A stretch of 64,000 nucleotides of DNA, taken from contig NW_026083136.1 in the NCBI RefSeq assembly GCF_020184175.1, forward strand, positions 1 through 64,000. Direction: 5' to 3'. Origin of the DNA: Aphis gossypii. Lineage: Eukaryota; Arthropoda; Insecta; Hemiptera; Aphididae. A program made the position numbers and the translations under genes. The stretch's first letter is position 1. Every line of letters starts with the position of its first letter. Below are positions 33,220 to 45,830 of this stretch, one piece after another. The notes beneath the pieces are model-generated. The model saw only the letters and a list, made by a program, of their open reading frames with translations. It was not told the DNA's origin and did no database searches.

Positions 33220-34359
33220 GGTAAGTTCCTTACTGTCATTATCTAATTTTATTTGATAAAACCCCGATGCAAGATCTAGTATGCTAAATAGTTTGCATTG
33301 TCCTAATTGATCTAATATTTCTGTTATGTTAGGTAACGGGTGGTATTCATTAATTGTTACGTTATTTAAAGCTCGGAAATCTACTACTATACTAAATTTT
33401 TCCTCTAGACTCGCGTCAAGTTTCTTTTTCACTAATAACAATGGAGCATTCCATGGTGAAAAGGATGGCTCTATAATATCGTCTTTTTCCATTTGTTTTA
33501 TTTGTGTATCTATCTCCTCCATTTGCGAATGGGGTAGGCGGTATGGCCTCCTATATATAGGCGGTTGATTTTTTTGTAAATTTATTTTATGCGTCATAGT
33601 ATTTGTGTGCGTTAATATATCCCCCTTTAAATGGAATATATCTTGAAATTGTTCACAAATTTCTATTATGGATTGCCTTTGTTCGTTATCCATATGCCCA
33701 CTTCTAATTAATTGTTTAATTTTATCTACGCGCTTATTATTATTGTTATTAGTTATTACCGGTTGAATGTTATAATCGAACTCGCGGTCATATTGAATTT
33801 TGTTTAGATCGTATCCCCATATATTTTGAGGTTCCTCTGTTATATTTAACATATTTATTACTACTTCACCGTTTTGTACGGTATTTACAATATTTCCACA
33901 AAATACACCCTCCTTAATTTCTTGCCTATGAATAAAAATGTCCTTATTTTCTACATCTTTCGCAGCTATAGGTATAGATACTATGGTCTCTGTCCTAGGT
34001 TTTAATACTATATTCCTATTGTCTACATTTATATTAATCGCTAATGTTTTATTTGCTAAATCTATTATAGAATTATTTCCTGTTAAGAAACTATTACCTA
34101 TTATACCATGCTTCCTTATGGGAAAATGCTTATCTACTAAATTAAATTCTGTACTTATTTCTTGTCCTTGTATTATTAAAGGTATTGTTATTTTACCTAA
34201 CGTTTGTATTGTATTATTACTTATCCCTTTTAAATAAATTTTTCGCGTATCGTCTATAGTTAATCCGCTACGTAAAATATCAATTTTTATAACGTTCACT
34301 TCACTACTGTGTCTACAAGAAATTCTAACTCGTTTATTATACAAGCGGGTGAAATGCAT
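33220..34359 (-). CDS. Protease and RT N-terminal part of errantivirus-like element C
   Basis: Open for ~385 codons from MHFTRLYNKRVRISC at 34359. The expected retropepsin DSG/DTG is not obvious, but HGIIGNSFLTGNNSIIDL fits the second protease motif. Then come the QPPIYRRPYRLPHSQMEEID linker and RT boxes IVVDFRALNNV and ILDLASGFYQIKL. It ends at the MULE 2 TSD. Family role: polyprotein processing and cDNA synthesis. Undamaged in this part. Confidence 0.85.
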
Positions 34360-34378
34360 TTAACATGGTTGTTATTAT

Positions 34379-34830
34379 TTATTGTTGTGAGTATGACTGG
34401 GAAGCAATCTCTGTCGGATCCACGGATACGTAATTTATCGCACGCACTCCGCGGGTCGCGTGAGACACTCGTCCGTTTCCCGAGTTAATAAAATTTCCAC
34501 GTTCGTCACGTTGTTTTTTAAAACATACATCGGCCATGTGTCCCCGTTTATTACAATAGGAACACGTTTCATGTGCATATGTTACGTAGTCAAGTCCGTC
34601 CTGCGTTTGATTATATCGATTGAGCGGTCTTGCATTCGCTCGGCATTGCGATGCGAAATGACCTTCGCGATTACACGTAAAACAGCGCCTCACAATTAAA
34701 TTGTTGTTCCTAGTATTTTGGTTGCCATTAGTATTCCCATTGTTAGTGTAGTGGTGATAGTGGTGTTGTGCCGCACTATCAGCCAACAACTTACGTGCTT
34801 CGATCGGAACTCGAAGTGAGAAAAGGTAAC
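34379..34830 (-). CDS. Gag C-terminus with two CCHC zinc knuckles (element C)
   Basis: Two knuckles: CFTCNREGHFASQC and CSYCNKRGHMADVC, after an Asn-rich stretch. The stop at 34379 is just upstream of the pol segment (20 bases), in another frame, as expected for a frameshifted gag-pol. Family role: nucleocapsid RNA binding. The N-terminal gag is missing; recognisable gag sequence ends at about 34825. Confidence 0.88.
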
Positions 34831-35280
34831 TATTGCAAAAAAAGGAAAAACTTGACAAACAAAACTTTTTATTGCGTAGAAACAACGAGGTTAATGTATT
34901 TTATAATAATAAATGAATAAATACAGCGATAGAAAAGGATAATAATGCTCGCGGAGACAAAAATATACGCTCGGCGTGATTTCGTGTCGTCGTGGAAACA
35001 AAAAAGTCGCGTGACGGAGCAAAAGTTTGGCGGACAGAGAACTAGTCACTTGACAGTTCGGATGTCGACAAAAGAGTGCGAAAACTGGAACCGCGAATTG
35101 AGCGTAACGGTCGTAACGAACCGAGAAAAGCGGATCGGTCGCTCGCGCGGGCTGGCGGGGGGTAGCGCGAGATCGAGTCGTCGTTACAATACACATACAG
35201 GGACGGGTACAGATTTCCCGATTTTGATAAAAACTGATAACAGTGAACCTGATAAGAAAAAAAAAAAGGCTCATACCAAC
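34831..35280. other. GC-richer island, possible LTR/5' leader remnant
   Basis: About 450 bases of much higher GC between gag and AT-rich sequence. AGTGA occurs at both edges (34815-34819 and about 35240-35244), which might be a TSD, but the ends are not TG...CA. ORFs on both strands look compositional. I cannot assign it; candidates are a solo LTR or a leader. Confidence 0.35.
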
Positions 35281-35285
35281 CTATA

Positions 35286-38200
35286 AAATTCCAATTCCCA
35301 CATCGTTTACTAGCGATTAAATAAAAAATTTAAATATCAGTTTAATACCAATCGTGATTTTTCCAAAAATTCATACCGAGAAATTTAATCTCCTATAAAA
35401 TAAAACCCTGTTTAGTTATCTTTTAATATTGGTGAAGTTAGGTTTTAATCAGTTTAATCATTTATTTGTTATTTAAATATTAATAATAATTTATTTTAAT
35501 ATTTTAATTTAATTTAATTTTAATTCATTGATTAAATTATTTTATACATATAATTTATATTAAGGTTTAGATTGATTTTATAAGCAATTTGGCTTTTAAA
35601 ATACTTACTAGGGGTTACTATTGTATTGTAATATATTATATTATTATAGTACCTATTCTAATTTTAATTTTTTAATTGAAGAACAGCTTTAATATTAGTG
35701 AAAGTATTTAAACTTACTAAGCTATAAAAAATGAATTGTGTATGCATATTTAAATATTTGAAAACTTAGGTAGTGTAATTAAGTTATTTTTAAATATTAT
35801 TAAATTCTTCTTACGTTTAAATTATATATTATAAATTTTGCTTATTGAATAATGGTAGCATATTCAATTACAATAAATTTAGTAAACCAATAAATTATAG
35901 TGTTCATTCATCCAGTAAATGAATTTTCATGAAATAATTTTATTTGTTTCTTTGTAACTTTATAATAACACAAATGTTGTGTGAAAAAATATTTTATTTA
36001 TTTTATATGTTTTATCAATATCAAATGCTAAAACAACTTAATAAAATAAAGAGGTTGTTGGTTATTGCTTATATGTTTATAGTTTTTTAAATACTTTGTA
36101 AACATAATTATTTTTTGAGACAAGTATTTTAGTACATAGCTTGTAATAGGTATTATTTATATAATAACGAAATGGCAGATTGCTAGCTGCAACAGGCAGT
36201 TTCTTTACATATTTATCAAATTATTCAAATTTATAATAACTATAATATTTATGTACATATTTTTATTGTTAACATAATATCATACTTATTCTAGTTAGTA
36301 AAAAAATGAACAAAATTATATTTGTATTATTTTATTAAATACTAGGTCACTGACTTATTATTTTTTATTTCTGTTTCAGCCTTGCTTACAGTATAAATTT
36401 AAGCAGCAATATTTCAAAACTCAGTTTGAAACGCTGAACATTTTTTCTGGTTTTATATCAAGATATTTTTCTTTTAAACTACCATCAAAATTAATATTTT
36501 TAGTATTTAGGTTTTTTTGTATTACAAAAATAAAATATTTTTTTAAATTTATTTTATTCCTAATATTTAAAATTATTTCTAGTGTTTTAATTGTTAATTT
36601 TTGGTTAAAATTAATTTTGTGACAAACTCTTTGTTTAAAATGTATTTATTATATCAACTTATCCAGTGTTTATAATTTATTTGTATATTTTTAAAAATTA
36701 TTTTTTCTAATTAGTTGGAGTTTAAATAAGATTCACATTTTATAACATCATTATTATTATATAAAATTATGTTTTACTAGATGTTCAAACTCTTTGTCAG
36801 TATATAAGCCATAGTATAAGTTAAAGACTTTAACTTAACTTAAAGTGATGCTGTTAAAATGTGCTTAAGCTTATATAACGATCCAATAACTTGTTTTACT
36901 ACTAATTGTTCTATTATCATTATTAATTGTTTTTGTTCATTTTCTTAGTTGTTAACAATTATTAAATAACAATACAAATCTATGTCAGACATTTTCAACA
37001 CAATCCCTGCTTTCAAAAACAGAGCTTATGTTTAATTAATGTATCTTCTTTACAACATTTATATTCTTTAAAATGTTTTGATTTTATATCATTACCTATA
37101 TGAAATACATATTATTATTATTATTATTATTATTATTGTTAATGCAATTTACAATACTTAGTTAATATAACTTGAAAAAGCAAAAAGTTTATGAATTATT
37201 TAACTCTATTCATTTCACCACTTTTATTGGATTTAAAAATATACTTCAGATTATGAGAAGTAAACACACATAGCTTTTGGGTACTGCCATCAGACTAGCT
37301 AGACTAGGTAGTTTATTCACTCAAATAAATACATAATAATGTGGGTATCCTTTGCTCCTTGAATAAAATAATAATATATAGACATTATCATCCATATTAA
37401 GAGACTATCAATATAACATGTACATGCATATTATGTGAGCAGTGATAAATTTACTGCCCCCTTTTCAGAAATATAGATGTAGGTTAAAATTGTTTACAAA
37501 ATGAACAATGATTCCCTGTTAGTTTGCTTTTTTACTTTTCAAATTTTTCTAACATTGAATTAATTTTTGGTAAAAATAACCATGATGAATAGATATAAAC
37601 TTATTTAATTCCAATACTTATGCTGAAAAAGTACAACATACTTTATTATATTTATTGAACATAATATATTTTTACAATACTATTGACTTTTTGTTGTTTG
37701 CTCTTCAATGTTTTTTCTGTAGCCAACTGCATGCTTCTTTTGCATCTCTATTGATGCGCTTCTTCTAAGTATAGAACTTAAGATTAATTTAAATTTGAAA
37801 TCAGTGATGAATTGTTTCAATTGTTCAGAATGTAAAATCCCTAGGTAGCACTATCATTTTTGGAGTTGCAACTAAATAATGAATAAGTAATTACTAAAAT
37901 CAATTCCATACAGATTTAACATATTTACTGAGTTTTTACAATTTATTCCAAAATTAAAAAAAAAAAAACTATCAAGAATTTCAGAAAATTACCTCTAGAT
38001 AACCTACTTCACTTCAAATAAGTTCAAATTTTTTAACCAAGAATGCAGTATTCATAAACGAACCGCCTTGAAATACAAATATATAATTATTTATTGTATA
38101 TATTAATTCCCACCTTTTTAGCATTCTATTGCTGTGTTTACTGTTTTGTAACGGTTTTTGCAAGACGTTTTTCCCAGTTTCCCACCCCACCCAGACGACT

Positions 38201-38370
38201 CTTACCATTACGATTCACAAAGTACGAGAAACGACTAACTCGCTTAACAGCTCTCGAACACGACGGACGACTGTTCTTGTGTCTTGTATGCTTTTGAGCT
38301 TGTGAAATATTTCAACATTATTCGTTGACTTATTTGTACTTAACTTTACGTCATTTTTTAAACGTGATAT
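35286..38370. other. AT-rich stretch, no recognisable gene
   Basis: About 3.1 kb of very AT-rich DNA. I see an (ATT)n microsatellite at 37111-37137 and homopolymer runs, but no ORF over ~60 codons with recognisable content, no tRNA and no TIR/TSD pair. It may be host intergenic DNA or old repeats. Confidence 0.6.
37111..37137. repeat. (ATT)n microsatellite
   Basis: About nine ATT units in AT-rich DNA. Confidence 0.95.
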
Positions 38371-38373
38371 CAC

Positions 38374-38510
38374 ACGTTGTTCTTTAAAACTTTGACCATA
38401 GGTCATACTGCCGATTTTATTCGTGCTGTCGCACGTTGTTCTTTAAAACTTTGACCATAGGTCATAATTTCACATTTTATTTGTGCTGTCGCACGTTTTT
38501 TGAAAATTTG
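38374..38510. repeat. 59-60-bp tandem repeat upstream of the FLYWCH gene
   Basis: The block ACGTTGTTCTTTAAAACTTT, followed by GACCATAGGTCATA, starts at 38374 and 38433, and a partial, diverged third copy starts at 38493. CGTGCTGTCGCACG hairpins precede copies 2 and 3. It lies 60-200 bases upstream of the first ATG of the FLYWCH/MULE-like gene, so it might be part of its promoter. Confidence 0.85.
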
Positions 38511-38570
38511 ACCTCCTCCGACTTTTTGTTCGTGTGATTTGCTGTTTTTTTTTTTTTAGTTTCCTGATTC

Positions 38571-41500
38571 CAGATATGATGAACATCGAAGAAGTCGGTC
38601 TCCCAGCTCATTTGTTGGATCATGATTATTTTCGTCCAGTTGTTTACGAGAACAACCCGAATAAAGAACTCACCGATGAAGATGAAGAAGTAACTGATGA
38701 AGACTGATCCCGGGGGTTCATCATGGTTCTAGGGTTTATATTGATAATTTAGGTTTTAAGTACTACAAGCGCGAAGCCAGAATTAACCGGATATATTTGG
38801 TATGTGAAAGGCAAAGAAGTCGGGTACATGATTATTGTCCTTGTACAGCATCGATAAGTACAGAACCTGTTGACAATAGAATAAGAATTCGAAATCGACA
38901 CAACCACGAACCAGCAGATATCAATTTACATGTGCCTTTCTTGAGAGAAGCAATTGGGGCAAGGGGCATTGATCCTGAAAACATGTCTGTTTCAGTTAGG
39001 ACTGCATACAACAATGCAATTGTTCAGTAAGTTTTTGAATTAATATTTTATTTAACTAACTATTTCGTTTATTTAAACATTATTCGCTTACTTATATATT
39101 TTTAATCACAGTTAGGTAGGTAACTGATAAATTTGCAAGTATTATGATAAAGTTGTTAAACATTCCTTGTTCTAAGTTATTTACTTGGTTATTTATTATT
39201 AAGAGGCACTGTTGAATTTAATACAACTAATTTTCCAATTCTATAATATAGAAAAAATAATAATAATATATATAAATAATATAGTATATAATAATATATA
39301 TTATATGTTTATTTGGTATATTTCTTTTAATTTAATGGGTTAGTAGTTATTATAATATGTTATAAGCTTTACATAATAAATAAATCAATTAGGTCTCGGT
39401 TATGTTGTACTTATCATCGTTGTACAATGTCAAACAACTATACATTATCATCAGTTTCCTCTTAAAATACCTAAAACTATTTTACAATATATTATAATGA
39501 TAAACCAGCCTCATTCAATAATTTGTATTATTGATAATTATTATAATTTGTTTGTGTAGTTAAAAATGTGATTTGACAGTAAGTTTATAGTGAAATAAAC
39601 AATTGTATTGAACAAATTAAAAAAAATTTTATTAAATTTTTTTAGGTATCCAGAAGCTGCTAACAATTACACATTTATGCAAGGACAGAGAAGATGGAAG
39701 AGGATGCGGAGGTCCCGTCAACCAAACGGTGGACGCATTCCCGAAGACATCCATGAGCTTGCTGAAGCATTGACCCGACCAGAGAATGCTGCCTACAGTC
39801 AAACGCTTCAGACACCACCGTCAAATTTCTTCCAACAAGAACTTCTAGTCAATGGATCAAGCGAAGGAATTATTTTTGCAAACCTGGATGCAATTAGGAG
39901 ATTTAGAGAAGAGTTGGCCACAGTTACAACAGTTGGAATTGACGGGACTTTCAAGACTGTTCCTGCTACTCCTGCAGACTTGAGAAGTTTTCTGACTTTT
40001 CAAGTGGTATTTAAGAGTGTATCGTTCCCAATGGTGTATGTTCTTCTTAGAAGTCGGACAGAAGAAACATACGTTACATTGTTTATATTGTTCGTCAAAT
40101 TTTACCTTTAAATTATAATTCAATTCGATTTGTTACAGATTATGAAAAGGACTCATGAATGCAGTTCAACAAGCATTTCCAGAAAGTAGATTAGGATGTT
40201 GCTGGTTCCATTACACCCAATCAATTGTGCGGTATTGTCATCGTAAATTAAATGGTGTTTTGGATTTAGTCAAGAGAAATCCTGAAGCAGCTCGTGTTTT
40301 CAGAATGGTTCTTGCACTGCCTCATCTGCCTGCTGTTAGGGGTCATCCACAATGTCCACGGTTTTGTATGTATGATGGTTTCAGGGCCATCATGCAGTAT
40401 GTTCAACAATTTCCTGAAGTCGAACAGGGAATGAGAAATTTTTTATTGGATATATTGAGCATTATTGGTTTTTACAGGTTGGTCCAGAGTTTATCAGTGT
40501 TTTTGGAGAAGACTATCGTACAATAACTATTTAGAATCATTCCACTCAACATTATTGTCGCAAATGGGACGCCATCCTAATATTTGGGATTTTCTCCGTG
40601 AGTCAGATAACGTCTGATGTGTTTTTATGTGTTGTAACTTTGTCCTAAATGTTTGTGATTATATTATGGTTTTTGGTTTATATGTTCAACAGCGTGTTAC
40701 AGATAAGCAAATTAATTTATGTGTATTTTAATTTTAGTTAAAAACCATTTGTTGCTTTCCTTATAATCTATGCTTTCGTGTATTATTGTAGTTACTTGAT
40801 TTTATGTGTAATGCTTGTGCTATGGTTACTGATTTCTTATTGTCTTGTTTTTTGCTTGTGTCTTATCTTAACAAAATAATTAATAATATATTTTTTTAAT
40901 TACACCACAATTATTTTAAAACTAGATTTTTGTTATAAATGAATAATCATTTATACATGAAATAATAATATTATAATAATTTAAAAAATATTTTATATAA
41001 TTATGAATTGATATTTTTATAAAATAGACAATAATTTTTAACCATATACCAACAACCAAAATTTGTTATTTGGGACATTTCATTAAGACACTTCCTCAAG
41101 ACAATGGGTTGAAAATCAGTTGTGTCCTGACAAATCTGTGACATATCACTCTAGTCTATTAATTATGTTTGATTATTTTGCCTTGGGTTCAACATTTAGT
41201 TAATTTAATATTTAGCATGATGTAAAATAAATAGTCTTTATTGCTGTAGTTTTATAGTATATCATATCAATTTTATATTATTTATATATTATTAAATAAT
41301 ATATATTTATATTTATAATAAAATATATTACATATTTTTATTCATTATTAAATAATGGATAAATAATATAAAATTGATGATATAATAACGTATGTAATAT
41401 ATAATAATGTCATCTTCTATTTCAGGAAAATTAACTTACATTGAAAATCAGTTTTCAGTTGAATTTAATCAAGTACGGAATAATCTCAGGGTAAATGGTT

Positions 41501-41727
41501 AACATACTTAACTTGTTTTACTTAATTTAAAATATAATATGAATTATTATTTTTATTAGGTGAGAGACGGCATATCAAGATCGGAACAAGTTATTGCCAC
41601 TCATATTATTGCTCAAAATGTCCAGCGCCTTAATGAACAACAAGACCTCTTGTTGTTTTTGCGGAATACCGGTCATCGTAATGATGGATACGTTCAAAGG
41701 GAAATTGGACCTTATGCGCAGCCATGA
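38571..41727 (+). pseudogene. Multi-exon FLYWCH/MULE transposase-derived gene with small frameshifts
   Basis: Exon 1 has ATG at about 38578 (NIEEVGLPAHLLDHDYFRPV, acidic), then, shifted one frame near 38705, a FLYWCH-like finger (NRIYLVCERQRSRVHDYCPC, HNH) to a GTAAG donor at 39030. Exon 2 (~39647-40090) contains GIDGTFKTVP (first Asp). Exon 3 (~40139) starts DYEK (second Asp; one base missing after it), then CCWFHYTQSI (CxxH). The next exon (~40474) has NNYLESFHSTLL (Glu), one base missing before it. Two short exons (~41427-41490, 41564-41727) end IGPYAQP and stop. Introns have GT/AG. Clean architecture suggests a host or domesticated gene, but three one-base breaks argue for a pseudogene or sequencing errors. 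Confidence 0.75.
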
Positions 41728-44171
41728 AGCCGTTGTAATTTAATTTTATCAATTCTTAATGTATTATATTTAGGTTATAATCCATTAATTATTTTATTTA
41801 TATTATTTTGTATACTAAGTTATATTTTTAATTGTTATATAATTTATATAGGTATTGTATTTTCTTTATAATATTACCACAGTAATTATTTATAATATTA
41901 ATACATAGTAAGTAGGTAACTATTTTTATTGTTTTATGTTAAATCATATTTTGTTTTAATTATTTTCAAAGTGTTACATTTAATTACTTTTCTAATTTTT
42001 ATCTCTTGTTATATATTTATTTTTATTTTATATTATATTTTCCTTTTACTATTAGGTACCTAAAGCGATATTAGATATTAAGTATATATATTTTGTTTTT
42101 TTATAATAAAAAATCATATTTTGTTTTTTAACATTTTTAAATTAATACATTTAATTAATTATTTTACTTGCCTGTTGTACACTGTTACATAGGTTGTAAC
42201 TATTATATACAATTGCATATACAAAATCTATTAGCTGATAAATTTGTCTAGTTTTTCAATATAACTAACTACCTATTTCATCATTAATTAAGTACATACT
42301 GAGTTTGAAATTTTCTAAGACTAAATTAAACTGTTCAATGACTGGTGTTGTAAAACTTTGAATTTTGTGTTATTTTGAATGTGTATGATTCAGTATCCCT
42401 TCAAATTCTTCTTTTTTTTGTATTATTTGTATTTACTATACTATAATCAATATTATTCATATTCTCCACACAAAGTTTGTTCCAATATAATATAGCAAAA
42501 ATCCTTGTGTTATAGTGGTGTGCTTATAGATTAGGTATACTTCAATAGTATATAAAATCTACAGAATACACAAATGATAACCAATAGCCAATAACTATGA
42601 ACGACTTACATAAACCACATCTAAGGAGAACTGTTTAGATTTGAAATTTGTATACTGTACACTGTAGTGAAATTATTATTCAATTAAATAAAACAAAAAA
42701 TGTAAAATACTTTAAATACTTAAAAATGAAATCAAAAATATCAAAATTGATAATAATCATTTTTTCTTTATCATGAAATTAAAAACAATAAAAAATAAAT
42801 TAATAACCTCAAATATTGGTTAAGATTTGAAATGGTAACCTTCTAAAACTATATACAACCATGGTTTACTAATCTATAATCTATAATAATTGATAAAGCA
42901 AATTTTGTATTGTTTTTTGGTTTTTTTATGCTTTTTGAAAGCTATATATTTAACTACTGGAAGATTTGTTACACTGACCACTTATATGGAATCCTCATAA
43001 ATTTCTCTACCGATAAAGTTTTGGGTTCACAATTTCTCGTTCTCTTATGTGTGATTAATCTCGTCCGTAAATGGACGACCACAATAATTCTGAATAGAAA
43101 ACATAATATTTACCCTTGTTATTTTGTAATTACTATACCTATTGTTCAGCGTTAAAGGTTTTGAGACTTGTCATAAATTAAGTTATTATGTATGCATAAA
43201 AAAATAAACATATAACTGCATAAAACTATAAAATAGTCAAGTACAGAGGTTCAAATTTTAGTCACAATACCATTTGCAGCTTGCTTCTGTTAAAATACAA
43301 GTCCTTCATCCACAGCGAACATTCTTATTTACTTATCGTTTGAAAGTTTAAAAGTAAATCTAAGTTGTCGGATAACAAAAATCGTTTTCCTTCATTCAAA
43401 ACAAATCACCTTAATTACAAATACTGTATTTTAATATAATATAAATACACAAATAGGTAGGTAATCTAGACAATCTAGTATTTTTCGGACAGGTTTCAAC
43501 TTAGGGGGACCATTGCTTCACCAAACGTTTTGGTTTAGGCTCTTCTAAGACGCATTCCCGAAGTCGAGGGTCTTTGAACACCCCCCCCTAGGTGTATTTT
43601 TGAAAATATTTAATTTTTGTACAATGTTTCTGAAACTTGGGAACTGGGTAGTTTGAAGGTCGGTGATAAAATTTGGCGTCTTGTGTCGAGACCGTAGAAG
43701 CCGTTTTTCCCTGTAATTTGGGGCTTCAAAAGTTCAAAATTTACATTTTTTTCGGTTTTTTTGGAATGGGCACTAAGATTTGGGCGCAACAAACCGTTTT
43801 TGTAATTGAATATTATAGAAGACTTTGCGCCGAATTGATGGGTTCCGAGATCGACGTTATGCGACTTGTGGTTCGGGAATTATGATTTTTCGTATGTTTT
43901 TTGTACTTAGAAAGTTACGTAGTAACGTGTTTTTTGGATTTTGAATTTTCGATCGATCACTATGAAACTCGAGATTCTGGTATTTTAGCGTACGACAATT
44001 CAAAAAGGGTCTATGGTCGAAGTACCTACGACCATTATTTCACCCGTAATCTGAGAAGCAAAAAGTTGAATAACACAAAGTTATTTTTCGTATAACCATA
44101 CGTTTCCTTATGGTATACGTCTGTTTAATGTTTTAAGTTATAATTATTTTGTACTTTTTGTTTATATGCCA
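41728..44171. other. AT-rich stretch, no recognisable gene
   Basis: No coding similarity seen. 43500-43960 is somewhat GC-richer, with a C-run (43581-43588), and precedes the duplicated block. Short ORFs here have no recognisable motif. Confidence 0.55.
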
Positions 44172-44695
44172 CTTAAACAACACGTTTTCGTAAAATCTAA
44201 ACTTAAAACTTACAAAGTACCCTACGGGGATCAATTTTACCTCTAATGATTTTTGTCCTATCTATGACGGTTTTCCCGGGAAACAGCTGGAAAACGCGAT
44301 TTTCCGAATTACGAAATTGTCAATTTTCCCGGTAAACCGATGGCCGAACGAACATTTTGCATAGAGGTCGATTTGTTCTCCGAGAGATTCTACACTAGGA
44401 TCAGTTTTTCATTTTTCCAAAAAGTCATTATTCAAAACTTTTATTTTTTAAAAGCCATTTGATGTATACGATGTTTTTAAAAAACCTAAATAACACGTTT
44501 TTGAAAAATCTAAACTATAGAACTTACGAAGTATCCAACGGGGATCAATTTTATCTCTAATGATTTTTGTCCTATCTATGACGGTTTTCCCGGGAAACAC
44601 CTGGAAAACGCGATTTTCCGAATTACGAAATTGTCAAATTTCCCGGTAAACCGATGGCCGAACGAACATTTTGCATAGAGGTCGGTTTGTACACA
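44172..44695. repeat. Direct duplication, ~210-base unit, period 313
   Basis: The unit beginning CTTAAACAACACG (44172) recurs as CCTAAATAACACG (44485). Both continue through GATTTTTGTCCTATCTATGA and CGATGGCCGAACGAACATTT to the GCATAGAGGTCG motif near 44370 and 44690. High identity with scattered substitutions. Non-coding; probably internal repeats of an unidentified interspersed element. Inverted GGGAAA/TTTCCC-type motifs occur inside. Confidence 0.85.
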
Positions 44696-45197
44696 AGTCT
44701 TAAAACCACAAACCACTACATAGTAGTACATAGTACTACATAGTAGTTCGTGCTTAAAACTCATTTTATGGTAAATAGATGATAAACATAATGTTATTTT
44801 ATATAATGTATAATAATATATTATAATATATAACTAATTGATAAAGATACAAATTCTATTCTGATACCTTTTTTTGTGGGAGGCCTACATAATTACGCTA
44901 CTGCTAATATTAATGTTCTGATGGATACAACTAAAAAAATTATTATGTAAATTATTTTGTAATTTTTTTTAAGTTAGAATTGATAACCTGTAGTTATAAT
45001 TGATAAGCGGTAGTTAGGTTTTAAGCTTTTTTAAATAGGGATTTTCGTAATTTTTTGTTGGCAATACTGGTTATTCGAAAAAACTTTTTTTTATTATGGG
45101 AAATTTATTTTTCTAAGGTTGGTACTCCGATCTCCTGAAATTTGATTTTGGTGATATCTCTCTGTTATCAAAATCGGGAAATCTGTACCAGCCCCCG

Positions 45198-45357
45198 CAG
45201 TGTCGCGGTATTTGTCGTCGCCGCGTTAGCGTACAATTATTGTATTATTGTATTATTGTATTATTGTGTGTTATATCTATGTATGTGTAAATAATACAAT
45301 AATACAGTAATACAATAATTGTACGCTAACGCGGCGACGACAAATACCGCGACACTG
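45198..45357. mobile_element. 160-bp near-perfect palindrome (foldback-type MITE)
   Basis: Arms of ~70 bases: CAGTGTCGCGGTATTTGTCG at the left and its exact inverse at the right end, with TATTG-rich inner arms around an ~18-base centre. Flanks share CG (45196-45197, 45358-45359), a possible 2-bp TSD. It would fold into a long hairpin. It interrupts gag-like sequence on the minus strand. A second small palindrome (GTGGTGAT / ATCACCAC) follows at 45369-45392. Confidence 0.85.
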
Positions 45358-45379
45358 CGTCCGCGGTGTAGTGGTGATA

Positions 45380-45830
45380 ACACCGTATCACCACAGTGTT
45401 ATTAATATTATTGTATCTATTATAACTCGGCGGATTATTATTCCGTTCGTGGTTAAAGTTTTGATCATACGGTCTATTATTATACTGGTCGCTATTTCTA
45501 AACATGTTTTGCACTTCATTATAAGAAAATGTTTTATTAAAAGGTCTATTAGTGGTTCATTATTTTTAAAAATGTTTTGTACTTCGTTATAAGTTTGAAT
45601 ATTTTTATCGGCCATTAGAGCTATTTTCATAGCATGTTCAAGGGTAGTCGTATTTTTTGCTTTTACTTCAAATTTTATTTCTCCTGTTCACCCATTAATG
45701 TAGCTAACCAGAGCCTGTTCTCCAATATTTTCGCGTAATGTCATTGTCTAAAATGATGTTTTTCCCACGGCTACCGCATTACAAATTTTTTGAAATATTT
45801 CCTCTACTCTATTATTATAAGAATGTACGG
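45380..45830 (-). pseudogene. Errantivirus-like gag fragment
   Basis: Minus-strand reading gives gag-like sequence: a segment around 45600-45690 (FEVKAKNTTTLEHAMKIALM), then NEVQNIF and Asn-rich repeats (QYNNRPYDQNFNHERNNNPP) in changing frames. The tail is cut by the palindrome at 45357. It could be the missing gag N-terminal region of element C displaced by ~10 kb, or a separate element. Multiple frameshifts. Confidence 0.6.

Noticed and set aside
34891..35286. ORFs on both strands of the GC-rich island as genes
   Set aside because: Both strands are open over the same bases with no motif or domain; this is a composition effect.
42910..44095. Short plus-strand ORFs in AT-rich DNA
   Set aside because: Under 85 codons, no recognisable motif, and low-complexity content expected by chance.
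45198..45357. Transcription terminator hairpin
   Set aside because: Rho-independent terminators are bacterial; the 160-bp palindrome with ~70-bp arms fits a foldback MITE better.
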